From: Channallabes apus
Lineage: Eukaryota; Chordata; Actinopteri; Siluriformes; Clariidae
DNA: 64,000 nt
Assembly: GCA_030522415.1 (NCBI GenBank)
Contig: CM060104.1
Coordinates: forward strand, 14,070,229 to 14,134,228
Reading direction: 5' to 3'
This document shows, piece by piece, positions 45,481 through 56,412 of this stretch. Both the position numbers and the translations under genes were made by a program. Below the pieces are notes generated by a model, which worked only from the letters and a program-made list of their open reading frames with translations, was not told the origin of the DNA and did not search any database. The stretch's first letter is position 1, and each line of letters opens with the position of its first letter.

Positions 45481-47713
45481 CCATTAATGTCTAATACAAT
45501 AAAGCCACTGTAAGATCAACATGTTGTGAGTGGGTACACATGAGTGTGTTTATGCATGTGCAGTAAGCTAATTTGAGGATCATGCATCCGCACATCTGTT
45601 TTAATGAAACGGCTACAATATTATTCCCTAGTTGATGTTTCACAAAAATATTTACTCATCCTCACAGCACATTAGGGCTAATGGATCTGAGGGGGCTTAA
45701 AAACACCAAAAAAGGGGCATGAGAGGGAGAAAGCTTTGATATTATACTAGCTGTCATTTTGTGAAGTAGTTTCAGAACAGTGTGAGTCCGTTGCACATAA
45801 TTACAGAGATGATCCTTTATCAGTGTTCCCTTACAGTCCAGTTCACATACTGTAGCACTTCACAAAGCTATAATTACTGCAGCACCATTTTGGAAACAAT
45901 GGGTACTTCAATGACGGTATGTTACTTCAAATGAAGTAAAACACATTGGTTTTTCTTAAACGTCACAAGTCCTGGTCAGATCAACTGTGTACTCCTTTTC
46001 CTACTAACACTGTAATTACTTAATAATTCATAACACTTACTAATAATGATTAATTAAAATGAAAAGAAATTTCAAGGGGTTGACTTCAGGACTCGCAGCA
46101 ACTCTGTTCATGTTTACATAACCATGTAAATATCAGACAGTGTCTGATATTCTGCATTTTTTTTCTGAGCTTTCATAATTAGCATCTCTTCAATTACCTT
46201 TGAAAAAAGAGGCAGTGTGGAAGAAGCTCTTCACAGAATGTCAGTTTTATGTAGACAAATAATAAGGAAAAAGCTCTAATAAGAACAACACAGCATTTTA
46301 TTGAATGTACGATTTGATAACTGCAATGAAGGTTTTTTTTTTTTTGGTGGGGGGGCGGGGGGATTTAAGCCATTAGGACCACTTACATAACAATAAGTGT
46401 GATTAAATATAATTGAAACAACTGTTTGTTAGTATATTTAAGTGTCAGTACTAAATTGCAAACACAGCCAACATGCTTTTCTCTTGATAGAAATGAGTTC
46501 TTACAAGCTTCCTGCTCACACGATGTTACCATGGACGACAAATAAACACAAAGTGAATTTTCTGTGGAGGAGTGAAGCACATCTATTCAATCCCAAGGCC
46601 ACTGTAAGCTAAAGGCAGAAGAAATTATTTGCTAGGAAGATAACACTTGGTAACCCATTTTCAACATTTCTCTTTCTTTCATTTCCACATGTAATTCTGT
46701 AAACTAGAGTAAAGCATCTGTGGATAAGGGGGTAAATGGGCATCAGAACCTTATTGGAGTCATCTTTTCCGATTGTTGTCAGATGGAGGTCAGTTTAAGT
46801 GAAGCAAGAGGCAAGGACCACGACTTAAATGAAAGTGTCAGACCACATGTGCGCCCTTAACACATGTTTAAAATTAAGGTGGAGGATTCAGGACTCACAT
46901 GACTTATGTTACAGAACAGAATGCGGATCAGAATGATACTGTTTATTCATCATTTTGATGATGTTTAACAAAAAAAAATTTAACCAGTATTTATTAACTA
47001 GCCTAGCCTTCAGTATGCATATTACTCTTTGACTCAATATTGATTATCAATTTTTTGAAATATTGAGGTAAACTTTAAATATTAAATTCTTTCAAATTGA
47101 TGGATTTCTTATAACTATACCACAGTCTCTACAGACAATGTAGACCCTTTCCATCTTCAGTGTTTTGCAAGAGTATTCTTTTGAGTTTATGTGCAACTAA
47201 CAATATCATCACTGGACTGGAATGAGGTGCAGAAGATTAGCAAGAAGGGAAAAAAAAGGTAATCGATATGCATGAAACATGACATTTAAATACTCAACAA
47301 AAATCTAGTTAAATCATTAGTCTACAGTTTAAGCCCTAGGTGCTATGCATGTACATTATGGCAAATTATAAGACAAGACAAATTATTAGTCTAAATCTCA
47401 TATCCAGCCAGCCATGATGGTCAAAAATGATCAGCATAGACTTTAATAGGAACACCTGTACACTTGCTCATTTATGCAGGATGGCAAAATCAAGGCAAAT
47501 AGTTCTAAACTCAGTGGGCAAGAGATAAAACAGTCAGGCAATGCACAGAATATCAGAGACAAGGGCCAACACAGAACATAAAAATCTGTCAAAATAACAT
47601 ATTACAGGCAACAGGTTTTGTCAAGTCAATCACAAGGCTGCTGAACATTTACTTTCCAAAGTTCATAGTGTTGTGCTGGGAGTTGTAGTTTGATGCAGCC
47701 ATGTTTGTAGGCT
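45481..47713. other. Upstream flank of pde1c, nothing recognised
   Basis: AT-rich DNA with a G-rich run (46342-46361) after poly-T. No host gene, exon or mobile element recognised. Confidence 0.45.
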
Positions 47714-48157
47714 CACTGTAAAAAATAAACCGTAAATTTTATGGTAAAAAATGGCAGCTGTGGTTGTCAGAAATTTACAGTAATTTTTTTTTACAGATTT
47801 TAACTTTTTTTTTTTTTACGGTTTATAACTGTCTAATTAACATGTTTATGTTGTTATGAAAACAGTTTATTCCCGCCAAATTCCAGGGTTTACATTGTAA
47901 CAAATACGGATCATAACCATGTTTTTTACAGCTCAGAACTGTCTATTTAAAGATTTATGTTGTAATAATAATGGTTTATTTCCATCTGTTTTACAGCTCA
48001 GAACTCACACACTCTCACCCATACAACTTTATCCTGTATATGGAGGGGGGGGGGGGGGGGAGTACATGGAGGAAACCCACCAAGCACAGGGAGAACATAC
48101 AAACTCCATGCACACAGAGACGGGAATCGAACCCGGACCCTGGTGGTGGAAGGCGAC

Positions 48158-48563
48158 TGTCATGCACACTCAGCCGCGACCGGCACGAGGACCCGGAAGC
48201 AAGGCGGTCGCGAAGCTGAAAGCATAAAAGGAAACAAGATGGCGCCGCACATCGCTCTGTCATTGAGTTAAGCCCATGTCTGTTCGGAATCGTTCCAGTA
48301 TATGTGAGTACTCACTTTCTTGGCTATCTTTTCAGACTGAGTGTGTGTTTATAGGACTAGGGTTAGATTGTGTCTTTCCTGTGCTCATTGAGTGTGAGAG
48401 TCCTTATAGTAAATCGCGTGATTATCCTGCCTGCTCGTGTTTATCCGCGTTTGGGTTTACCATTCACGCTACAGGGCTAACTGCTAAGGCTATCTGTTCA
48501 TCCCGGTTAGTTCGTGACAGATAGCACAATCATCATTCTGGTCATCCCGGTTAGTTCGTGACA
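48158..48563 (+). repeat. 5' LTR, 406 bp
   Basis: Starts TGTCATGCAC and ends CGTGACA. It carries a TATA-like AATA-rich box (ATAAAAG, 48224-48230). Its 3' part contains a 22-bp direct repeat (48499-48520 and, across the LTR end, 48543-48564) from a 44-bp tandem duplication, present in both LTRs and therefore older than the insertion. Confidence 0.95.
48224..48254 (+). promoter_or_regulatory. LTR core promoter: TATA box and predicted transcript start
   Basis: ATAAAAG at 48224-48230, about 29 bp before CATCGCTCTGTC. The start near 48251-48254 is inferred from that spacing and from the complementarity of GCTCTGTCATT (48254-48264) to the primer site. Confidence 0.6.
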
Positions 48564-48564
48564 G

Positions 48565-48575
48565 AATGACAGAGC
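48565..48575 (+). other. Self-primer binding site overlapping the gag start codon
   Basis: AATGACAGAGC, beginning two bases after the 5' LTR, is the exact reverse complement of GCTCTGTCATT at 48254-48264 in the LTR. In Tf1/sushi-group elements the first 11 or so bases of the mRNA fold back, are cut and prime reverse transcription in place of a tRNA. The site includes the ATG of gag at 48566-48568. Confidence 0.75.
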
Positions 48576-49591
48576 CAGCAGTAAACCCAGCGGATTACGC
48601 CCGCCTTCGCGGCATGGTTGACCAGCATGCTTTGCTCATTAATGCGCTAACCGCGGAGCTCGATTCTCTGCGCCGGAGTGTCCGCGACTCCGAGGTCGCG
48701 GAGCTTAGGCAGGAGAACGCTGGCCTTCGGGCGGCGGTTAGTGGGCTGGCTAGCGGTCCGCCCGCCGCGTCGGTCGCGGCACCGCACCACCCCTCCCCCC
48801 CTTCTGACATTTTTTTAGCTCTTCCAGATAAATGGGATGGCACGGATGGGAAATGCAGTGTGTTTTTAACATCGCTGGAACTGGTGTTTGAGTTCAATGC
48901 CACCAAGTACTCCACCGACCGGCTGCGCATTGCACTCCTCGTCTCGTTGCTATCAGGGCAGGCAGCTGAGTGGGCCATGGCAGTCTTGCGCGCTGACACA
49001 GACACTGCGCACTCATATAATGAATTCACCCGTCAGCTCAAGCTAACATTTGAACATCCCGCGGGCGAGGTGGAGACCGACACAAAGCTCTACCACCTGC
49101 GACAGGGAGGACTGTCCGTGAGTAGATATACCGCCGAGTTCCGGACCCTCGCCATCCAGACCTCCTGGGGAGACGCAGCTCTCCGGACGTCCTACTTCGA
49201 GGGGCTGGCAAATCGTATCAAAGACGAGCTAGCCGGACGAGAGCTCCCAGCCACACTGGAGGGGCTAATCCAGCTAGCCCTCCGGATCGATCAGCGCCTC
49301 CTGTCTCGTCCGAAGCCAGCACCTCGAACCCTGCCGCCACCATCCACCTATACCTACACTGCACCAAGACCACCACCCACCGTCACCACAGCTTTTCCTG
49401 GACGTGTCGGATCTCCACCCCCTGCCGTGGTTGACACCGGAGCCGGGGAACCCATGCAACTAGGGCGCGCCTCCCTGACCGTGGCGGAACGCCAGAGACG
49501 TTACCGCGAGGGACTGTGCGCCTATTGCGGCTCAGCAGCGCACCACCGAGCCACCTGCCCGTCTCGTCCGGGAAACGCCCAGACCCGGTGA
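48566..49591 (+). CDS. gag: Chromovirus Gag, 341 aa, intact
   Basis: Gag assembles the particle in which reverse transcription occurs. The ATG at 48566 is only three bases past the LTR. An N-terminal helical segment (residues about 20-65: [26 protein letters not shown]) looks like a coiled coil. A capsid-like region follows ([43 protein letters not shown]). After a proline-rich linker comes a zinc knuckle, [14 protein letters not shown] (C-X2-C-X4-H-X4-C), at about residues 318-331. Ten codons later the frame ends in TGA at 49589. The domain order and MQLGRA motif before the knuckle are those of sushi-type Gag and of the domesticated PEG10/RTL family. The stop overlaps pol, reached by -1 frameshifting. 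Confidence 0.93.
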   Translation: MTEPAVNPADYARLRGMVDQHALLINALTAELDSLRRSVRDSEVAELRQENAGLRAAVSGLASGPPAASVAAPHHPSPPSDIFLALPDKWDGTDGKCSVFLTSLELVFEFNATKYSTDRLRIALLVSLLSGQAAEWAMAVLRADTDTAHSYNEFTRQLKLTFEHPAGEVETDTKLYHLRQGGLSVSRYTAEFRTLAIQTSWGDAALRTSYFEGLANRIKDELAGRELPATLEGLIQLALRIDQRLLSRPKPAPRTLPPPSTYTYTAPRPPPTVTTAFPGRVGSPPPAVVDTGAGEPMQLGRASLTVAERQRRYREGLCAYCGSAAHHRATCPSRPGNAQTR

Positions 49592-49629
49592 GAGATAGGA
49601 GAGACTCCCCGGGTACCATCCACCTCTCC
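49570..49629 (+). promoter_or_regulatory. Programmed -1 frameshift signal: G GGA AAC plus candidate pseudoknot
   Basis: GGGAAAC at 49570-49576 lies with GGA and AAC as gag codons, the exact X XXY YYZ register, and a -1 slip enters the pol frame, which is open from there. After a 6-nt spacer, ACCCGG (49583-49588) can pair with CCGGGT (49609-49614), and GGAGAG in the loop (49598-49603) can pair with CTCTCC (49624-49629), giving an H-type pseudoknot. The same heptamer is known from PEG10 and from some simian retroviruses. Structure is predicted by eye only. Confidence 0.82.
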
Positions 49630-52600
49630 GCCACCACCGATCACACCGTCACCCGACTCACGGTTCAGGTAACCCTCCACCTTGGCCACAAACGGGTCAG
49701 AAGTGCCGCGTTCATCGATTCCGGTGCCGCGGGTAACTTCATTGACTCAACATACGCCAAAGGATTGGGGGTAAAGATTGAGGCGTTATCCCAGCCAATG
49801 AGAATCATCTCAGTCGACGGGCGGCCCCTCTCATCCAGCCCCATCACCCAGCAGACTCTACCCATCACTCTAGTCCTCGGTCAACATCAGGAGTCCATAC
49901 AATTTCACCTCACACCCATATCATCTCCACCCATCATCCTCGGCTATCCCTGGCTCTTACAGCACGACCCACTCATCTCCTGGTCTCAGAACCGGATCCT
50001 TCAATGGGGGCCGACCTGTACCGACTTATGCCTACAGGCCCAGGCTGGGACGTGTTCCAGGGAGTCCGAGGCCCCCGACGTCGACATCCACTCCATTCCT
50101 CCACCATATCGAGACCTGGCTGAAGTGTTCTGTAAACGCCGGGCCAGCCACCTTCCACCTCACCGACCCTACGACCTAGCCATTGAACTCCAGCCAGGCT
50201 CCAGCCCCCCCCGCGGCCATCTCTACTCTCTCTCTACCAACGAGACCCAGGCTATGGAGGAGTATGTCACCAACGCCCTGCGAAATGGCACCATCAGGCC
50301 CTCCTCATCGCCGGCTGCCGCGGGGTTCTTCTTCGTAAAGAAGAAAGGGGGCGAACTTCGTCCATGTGTCGACTATCGGGGGCTAAATAAGATCACCATT
50401 TGGAATCGTCACCCTCTGCCTCTCACTAACTCAGCCCTGGACGCCCTCTCTGGTGCCACCATGTTCACTAAGTTGGACCTCCGGAGCGCCTACAACTTGG
50501 TGCGCATCAGAGAGGGTGATGAGTGGAAGACAGCCTTCATCACCCCTACCGGACACTATGAGAGCCTGGTCATCCCATTTGGTCTCTGCAACGCACCCTC
50601 GGCCTTCCAAGCTTTCATCAACGATGTCCTCAGGGACATGCTAGGCCGATGGGTGTTTGTTTATCTGGATGACATTTTAATTTATTCACGCACCCCCACT
50701 GAACACACCAAACACGTTCGAGCTGTCCTTAAGAGATTGCTCGCCCACCAGCTGTACTGTAAGCTGGAAAAGTGTGCTTTTCACGAGCACTCCACCACGT
50801 TCCTGAGTTTTGTCATCTCGCCCCAGGGTGTGGCCATGGACCCGCAGAAGCTGGAGGTTGTACGTCACTGGCCCCTACCCAGGACACTCAAACAGCTCCA
50901 ACGCTTTCTCGGGTTTGCGAACTTTTACCGTCGCTTTATCCGGGGCTACAGTACAGTTGCAGCACCGCTCACTGCACTTACCAGGCTCTCCAACAGTTCC
51001 TTTCAACTCAACCCTACCGCCATCTCAGCTTTTCATCGACTCTGTCATCTGTTCACCACCGCACCCATCCTGCTTCATCCAGATGCCAACCAACCGTTCG
51101 TTGTGGAGGTGGACGCGTCGGAGGTGGGCGCCGGCGCTGTTCTCTCCCAACGAGGTCCAGACCAGAAGCTGCACCCATGTGGCTTCTACTCCAAAAAGTT
51201 TAACCCCACTCAGCAGCGATACGGTGTGGGGGACCGCGAACTGCTGGGCATAAAGTGGGCCTTGGAGGAGTGGCGTCACTGGCTCCAGGGCGCCAGTGAG
51301 CCATTCATCGTCTGGACGGACTACCAAAACCTGATCACCATCCGCAGTTTGAAGCAGTTGAACCCACGACAGGCACGGTGGGCACTGTTCTTCGAACAAT
51401 TCAACTTCCACCTCTCGTACCGCCCGGGGTCGAAGAACACCAAGGCTGACGCCCTCTCCCGGCAACACGAGCGAGAGACGCCCCGGGCGGACCCCGTGCC
51501 TGTCCTTCCACCTACTCGCATCATCGCACCCCTGCAGTGGAACCTGGAGACGAGGGTCCGCCAGGCACTGACCAGGGACCCAGCACCGGCAGGTGTGCCG
51601 CCCGGACGGCTCTTCGTCCCCGAACAACTCCGAACTGAGGTCCTCCAGTGGGGCCATTCGTCACCCGTCGCAGGACACCAGGGAAGCCGGAGAACCACCA
51701 CCTTCATCGGCCGGGCTTTCTGGTGGCCCTCCATGAGGAGGGAAATCACCGAGTTCGTTCGGGCGTGCCCAATGTGTGCCAGGGCGAAGGACATTAACCA
51801 ACCAACTCCAGGGGAACTCCAACCACTCCCAGTTCCCCGTCGACCCTGGTCCCACATTGCCGTGGATTTCATCACGGGCCTGCCGGATTCAGATGGAAGA
51901 AACGTCATCCTGACCATTGTGGATCGCTTCTCCAAGGCAGTGCACCTGGTGGCCCTCGCCGGACTCCCGTCAGCGAAGGAGACAGCCGAGCTGATTTTGG
52001 AACACGTAGTCCGATTGCATGGGTTCCCAAAGGACATCGTCTCGGACAGAGGTCCCCAGTTCACCGCCCAGTTCTGGAAGGCCTTCTGCCGTCTGATCGA
52101 TTCGTCCTGCAGTTTGTCTTCCGGCTACCACCCTCAGACGAACGGTCAGACGGAGCGAACCAACCAACAGCTGGAGCGCTACCTGAGATGTTTTGTGTCG
52201 GACCGCCAGCGCTCCTGGGCCCGCTACCTCAAGTGGGCCGAGTTATCCCATAACCTCCATGTCTCCTCAGCCACCAACCTGAGCCCATTTGAGGTGTGCC
52301 ATGGTTTCCAGCCTCCAATGTTCACCCACCAGGAACCGGAGGTTGACGTACCATCGGCCCAACAGTTGGTTCGCCGGTGCCGGCGGCTATGGCACCAAGC
52401 CAACCTCGCCATCCGACGCACCAACGCCAACTATGTGGTCCAACACCGCCGCCGGCACCCCCCGGGACGATTGTACCACGTAGATGACAAAGTGTGGCTA
52501 TCAACCAGAAACCTCCACCTGCACACCGAATCCAAAAAATTATCACCAAGATTCATCGGGCCATACCGCATCACACTCAGGATCAACCCTGTCACCTACC

Positions 52601-53004
52601 GGCTCCAGCTGCCTGCGGCGCTCCGGATCCACCCCGTCTTCCACACCTCACAGTTGAAACCATTCACCACCTCACCCATGGTTCCACCCACCCCCCCTGC
52701 TCCTCCTCCCCGAATCATTGACGGCGGTCCCGCCTACACCGTGCGACGGATCCTCGACTCGCGCCCTCGGGGCAGGGGCACCCAGTATCTGGTCGACTGG
52801 GAGGGCTACGGCCCCGAGGAGCGGTCCTGGGTTCCGGCTCGCTTCATCCTCGACTCCGGGCTCATTAGGGACTACCGTCACCGGGTATCCTCCACCCCTG
52901 GACCGTCCGGAGTCGGTCCTGGACGGGGGGGTACTGTCATGCACACTCAGCCGCGACCGGCACGAGGACCCGGAAGCAAGGCGGTCGCGAAGCTGAAAGC
53001 ATAA
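49573..53004 (+). CDS. pol: Chromovirus Pol (protease, RT, RNase H, integrase, chromodomain), intact
   Basis: Translated as a Gag-Pol fusion through the -1 slip, so no own ATG is needed; the frame is open from 49516. Aspartic protease [10 protein letters not shown] is at 49711-49740. Reverse transcriptase has [10 protein letters not shown] near 50470 and [10 protein letters not shown] around 50659, with YLDD at 50662-50673. RNase H starts at [16 protein letters not shown] near 51103. Integrase has an HHCC zinc domain (51654-51788), catalytic D in AVDFITG (51865), D in SDRGPQF (52045) and E in GQTERTN (52153), a D-35-E spacing. The chromodomain ([10 protein letters not shown]...[17 protein letters not shown]) is at 52735-52870. 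The frame runs through the polypurine tract and 70 bp into the 3' LTR before TAA. No lesion was found. Confidence 0.94.
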   Translation, partial: KRPDPVRDRRDSPGTIHLSATTDHTVTRLTVQVTLHLGHKRVRSAAFIDSGAAGNFIDSTYAKGLGVKIEALSQPMRIISVDGRPLSSSPITQQTLPITLVLGQHQESIQFHLTPISSPPIILGYPWLLQHDPLISWSQNRILQWGPTCTDLCLQAQAGTCSRESEAPDVDIHSIPPPYRDLAEVFCKRRASHLPPHRPYDLAIELQPGSSPPRGHLYSLSTNETQAMEEYVTNALRNGTIRPSSSPAAAGFFFVKKKGGELRPCVDYRGLNKITIWNRHPLPLTNSALDALSGATMFTKLDLRSAYNLVRIREGDEWKTAFITPTGHYESLVIPFGLCNAPSAFQAFINDVLRDMLGRWVFVYLDDILIYSRTPTEHTKHVRAVLKRLLAHQLYCKLEKCAFHEHSTTFLSFVISPQGVAMDPQKLEVVRHWPLPRTLKQLQRFLGFANFYRRFIRGYSTVAAPLTALTRLSNSSFQLNPTAISAFHRLCHLFTTAPILLHPDANQPFVVEVDASEVGAGAVLSQRGPDQKLHPCGFYSKKFNPTQQRYGVGDRELLGIKWALEEWRHWLQGASEPFIVWTDYQNLITIRSLKQLNPRQARWALFFEQFNFHLSYRPGSKNTKADALSRQHERETPRADPVPVLPPTRIIAPLQWNLETRVRQALTRDPAPAGVPPGRLFVPEQLRTEVLQWGHSSPVAGHQGSRRTTTFIGRAFWWPSMRREITEFVRACPMCARAKDINQPTPGELQPLPVPRRPWSHIAVDFITGLPDSDGRNVILTIVDRFSKAVHLVALAGLPSAKETAELILEHVVRLHGFPKDIVSDRGPQFTAQFWKAFCRLIDSSCSLSSGYHPQTNGQTERTNQQLERYLRCFVSDRQRSWARYLKWAELSHNLHVSSATNLSPFEVCHGFQPPMFTHQEPEVDVPSAQQLVRRCRRLWHQANLAIRRTNANYVVQHRRRHPPGRLYHVDDKVWLSTRNLHLHTESKKLSPRFIGPYRITLRINPVTYRLQLPAALRIHPVFHTSQLKPFTTSPMVPPTPPAPPPRIIDGGPAYTVRRILDSRPRGRGTQYLVDWEGYGPEERSWVPARFILDSGLIRDYRHRVSSTPGPSGVGPGRGGTVMHTQPRPARGPGSKAVAKLKA
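52921..52934 (+). other. Polypurine tract
   Basis: GGACGGGGGGGTAC directly before the 3' LTR. A G-rich purine run here primes plus-strand DNA synthesis in Ty3/gypsy elements. It is also translated as part of pol. Confidence 0.8.
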
Positions 53005-53340
53005 AAGGAAACAAGATGGCGCCGCACATCGCTCTGTCATTGAGTTAAGCCCATGTCTGTTCGGAATCGTTCCAGTATATGTGAGTACTCACTTTCTTGG
53101 CTATCTTTTCAGACTGAGTGTGTGTTTATAGGACTAGGGTTAGATTGTGTCTTTCCTGTGCTCATTGAGTGTGAGAGTCCTTATAGTAAATCGCGTGATT
53201 ATCCTGCCTGCTCGTGTTTATCCGCGTTTGGGTTTACCATTCACGCTACAGGGCTAACTGCTAAGGCTATCTGTTCATCCCGGTTAGTTCGTGACAGATA
53301 GCACAATCATCATTCTGGTCATCCCGGTTAGTTCGTGACA
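52935..53340 (+). repeat. 3' LTR, 406 bp, identical to the 5' LTR by eye
   Basis: Compared base by base with 48158-48563 with no difference found. It is followed by the GCGAC duplication. It carries the end of pol. Confidence 0.95.
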
Positions 53341-54293
53341 GCGACAGTGCTAACCACTACACTACTATGCTTGCTACACAATTGCTGTCGTTGTTGGACT
53401 ATTTGTTTTATTATGAATAACCACAGTGAATTCATTCAGCAATTCTGTGAAAGCATCATTTTATCACACTAGCTGGGAGCTAAAAGAGAAGTTACATTGC
53501 TAAGCATTCGGATTTTACTGTTAAAAAACTATTAAGAGTACTTTTATACTAATTAATGGATACAAACCTAAATCAAATCATCAAAGCCCATCAAAATGTA
53601 TTCAAGACTCGGACATCAGCATGGTCCCATGTATTTTTTTAATAAAGACAGCAAAACAATATTTAAATTCTCAAAATCAAATATACAAATGTCAGGGTGG
53701 ACATTCTTTTTGGGCAGACAATCTACAGTAAGTATGGCGGTGGCCGGGCAAAGTGGCGCGTGCTAGCGGCTGTCTTTGCCACAGTCATCAAAGGGTGGAA
53801 TACCATTCACAGATTTGAAGTCTACGGCTATAAACCGTAGAAAAAAATATTAATATCCGTATATACAGTATAATGAGTGCAATCCCGTACAAACAATAAT
53901 GTTGCTACCGTATTTTTTACGATAAATTTCTGGCAACCACAGCTGCCAGTTTTTTACCGTAAAATTCATGGTTTATTTTTTACAGAGCAGATATTTTTCT
54001 GATTTTTAAACTCTATCAACAAAGGTTTAGTAAAATATAAACTAATGCATCGTGGTATTAGTAACAAATACCTTCTCTGAGAGTTTCCTTTTTATAAATA
54101 CAGTATATCATAAATTTTACTGCAATAAACCATATTTTCATATGTTTTTAACTGTTAAATTTAAGGTCTTCCTCTGTAAAACTAATTACAGTTTTTCACT
54201 GTAAATTCTACGGTTATCCCAAGTTTTGTGAAATACGGTTTTATTCTGTAGCATTTATACGGAATTTTTGAATTACGAACATATTTTACAGTG

Positions 54294-56369
54294 CTGCTGT
54301 GGAACCTGGGGACTGTAGTTCTGAGCTAATTCAGGCAGTGGTGTGAGTTATGCATCAGCCAGTTATGTGGCAGCAGCACTATGCATAACATCATGCAGAT
54401 ACTGATTAAAGGCTTCAGTTACTGTTCACTGACATCAAACATGAGAATGGAAGAGAGTGTGATCTCACATGATTGTGAATGTGATTTTAACTGTGGCATA
54501 CAGTACGTGTTGGGGTCAGATGGGCTGGTTTTAGAGTTTTAGAATCTCCTGGAACTTTCACACATAAAAGAAGATACTGTAGAGTTAATACAGAATTGTT
54601 TTTAAAAAAGCAATTTGTGAGAGACAATTATGAAGGTGGAAACACCTTGTTAATATGAGTGGTCCGAGAGAAATGACCAAATTAGGTCGAGGTGCCATCT
54701 GGCACCAACAGAGATGTCATGGGTAAAGTCAGATTATAGATAAAGTCAGAGATTATAGTTTTCCAACGTGTTGCTGCCGGTTGATTGTCTGATCTGAATC
54801 CGACTGTATATAAATGAGATGGGTGTATAGGTGCTCCTAATACAGTGGATAGTAAGTGTACAACAAAACAGAAGCTAACAAATAAAATAAATATGTGCAG
54901 CTTTCACCTGTGAGACTTTTCTTTATTCTGCTGTTACTGTACGTGACTTGCTATAGCTTTCATTGAGTCATCAAGAAACAGCAGGTCACTTCATGAGGGG
55001 CACCCTGACTCCTACTCATTCATGCAATTATCCAATCAGCCAATTATGTGGTAGCAACACAGTGAAGTAAATCTGATTTTAGTGCTTTTTGCCATAGTTG
55101 TTTTTTCCAGACAAACTTTTTATCTGCACAAAATGCACAAAAACTTCTTGAAGGCCAAATTGTGTAACAAATCTGTTACGTGGCGCGGTATGAAGAGCCA
55201 CACCATGGGATGACGCAGGGCTTCAGAGTGGATCAACGAAATAGGATGCTGTGAGAGTGCTTGTGATACAAACGGGAAGACCTTCCCGTTTGGAGATGGC
55301 GTGGGATTATTAATTAAGGGAACTTAAAAGGAAACAAATGAAAACTAATAACACCAAATAAACACAGCTCCGTCGTCTACGAATGGACGGGCACTGGAAA
55401 ATAAAACAAAAACTATATCCTTTCGGGGCGTTTGGGGATTTATGGAAGAGAGAGGGTTTGTGTTTTTATATTTAACTTATACTTAACCTGAGCGCAGTAC
55501 ACTGATGCGTGCCGCTCTTTTGCTCTCTCTCCTTCGCTCGCCGGTGTTCAATCAAAAAATGCTACCCATCGAGTTTTGCTAACTACCACAAGCTTGCACA
55601 CTGTTTCCACGCCAATAAATCCATACTACCTTGGTGCTGAGACTTTGGTTGACAGTGGGTTTAAACCGTTTTCCTTTGCTTAATTTGACTGAAACATTTG
55701 AGTTTCTGCATAAATTGTCGTGAATGAGCCTTAAGGTTGAGGAAAATAAAAACTTGTAACTTGAAACTGGTGCAGGGTCTCAAATTTAAACATCTACGTT
55801 TACATATTTTTGTATACTTGAATATCTAGTGGTTATCATATGTGTGCAGCACTATTCGGTGCACAGAGGAGTTCATACATAAATGCTTACGCACGTGATG
55901 ACATGCATTTTTGATTAAATTTATGATAATGCTAATAAATACAATCAACTCTTTTAATAACATTTAACGTCCACAGTGTAGTTGTAGTGATGCAGTAGCG
56001 TAAATCAATAGGCTCTGCTATCGGTTTGTGCTACGGTAGCATTTTTCGACAAGGCAGCAAAAATCGACAGAACACCGGCGTCTTAAGGAGGCAGAGGCTG
56101 GGGCTTTGCCTCTGTCTCTTTCCATTCGCGCTTGTTTTTTTTTTTTTTTTACCTAATATTCGCCTAATATTCGCACGAAGTGCGGAGGTATCAGAATCCT
56201 TATATAGACGAGCCGCCAGGCGTGGCTCGTTCAGGCCGATTGCCTGACGGTGCCGTTGCCTGGCAATCGTGTATATAAACGGCCGTGCCTTTGCCTGTTC
56301 AGAACTCCGCCTGGTAGCAGCCTGCGGATCTGCCCATTCTGAACAGCCCAAGTGCGTCTCCGCCCCTCC
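54294..56369. other. Unassigned flank, GC-richer from about 55140
   Basis: AT-rich to 55140. Then a GC-richer stretch holds a perfect short hairpin AACGGGAA/TTCCCGTT near 55271-55291, CG-rich words and a second block (56160-56360) with TATATAGACGAGCC and inverted GAACGAGCC-like words (GGCGTGGCTCGTTC). Small frames there show no family resemblance. It could be part of an unrecognised repeat or LTR. Confidence 0.35.
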
Positions 56370-56412
56370 GATCCTTTTTCTTTCCCAAGCGATATGGGAA
56401 AGAAAAAGGATC
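56370..56412. repeat. Perfect 17-bp inverted repeat across the transposase start codon
   Basis: GATCCTTTTTCTTTCCC (56370-56386), a 9-base loop AAGCGATAT, then the exact reverse complement (56396-56412). The right arm encodes GKKKD of the transposase N-terminus and the ATG (56394) spans loop and arm. It coincides with the point where the transposon's expected 5' end is missing. Confidence 0.95.

Larger units (their letters stand above)
48158..53340 (+). mobile_element. Complete, apparently very young chromovirus (Ty3/gypsy, Tf1/sushi-like)
   Basis: 5,183 bp with two 406-bp LTRs in which I find no difference, a GCGAC target duplication (48153-48157 and 53341-53345), TG...CA ends, a self-primer site, intact gag and pol in a -1 relation, a G-rich polypurine tract and a C-terminal chromodomain. 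Such elements copy RNA to DNA in a Gag particle, and the chromodomain can steer integration through histone marks. Order: LTR, primer site overlapping gag ATG, gag, slippery site, protease, reverse transcriptase, RNase H, integrase, chromodomain, polypurine tract, LTR. The copy at 22300-25291 is a decayed relative. Confidence 0.95.
48041..53370. repeat. Dispersed repeat fragment that served as chromovirus target
   Basis: After a G17-19 run (48041-48060) the words CATGGAGGAAACCCACCAAG, GGGAGAACATACAAACTCCA and GGAATCGAACCCGGACCCTG match the repeat at 30735-31070. Its last part (GACAGTGCTAACCACTACAC) resumes after the retrotransposon at 53341. The retrotransposon thus sits inside this repeat, which sits inside the CACTGTAAAA element. 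Confidence 0.72.
47714..54293. mobile_element. TIR element with CACTGTAAAA termini, split by nested insertions
   Basis: It starts CACTGTAAAAAATAAACCG at 47714 and ends ATATTTTACAGTG at 54293. A near-terminal inverted pair is clear: ATGGTAAAAAATGGCAGCTG around 47741 against its complement around 53935-53975 (CAGCTGCCAGTTTTTTACCG). Multiple internal TTTTTTACAG/CTGTAAAA words recur. Without the nested DNA the element would be at most about 1.4 kb, with no coding capacity. It belongs to a common type of fish MITE; superfamily and target duplication are not determined. Confidence 0.7.

Noticed and set aside
47919..48227. Two overlapping frames reading into the 5' LTR (102 and 82 residues)
   Set aside because: They cross a poly-G run, a repeat fragment and the LTR boundary; chance frames.
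51025..52064. Long minus-strand frames (210 and 247 residues) opposite integrase and RNase H
   Set aside because: Shadows of the strong codon bias of the intact pol on the plus strand, with no domain resemblance.
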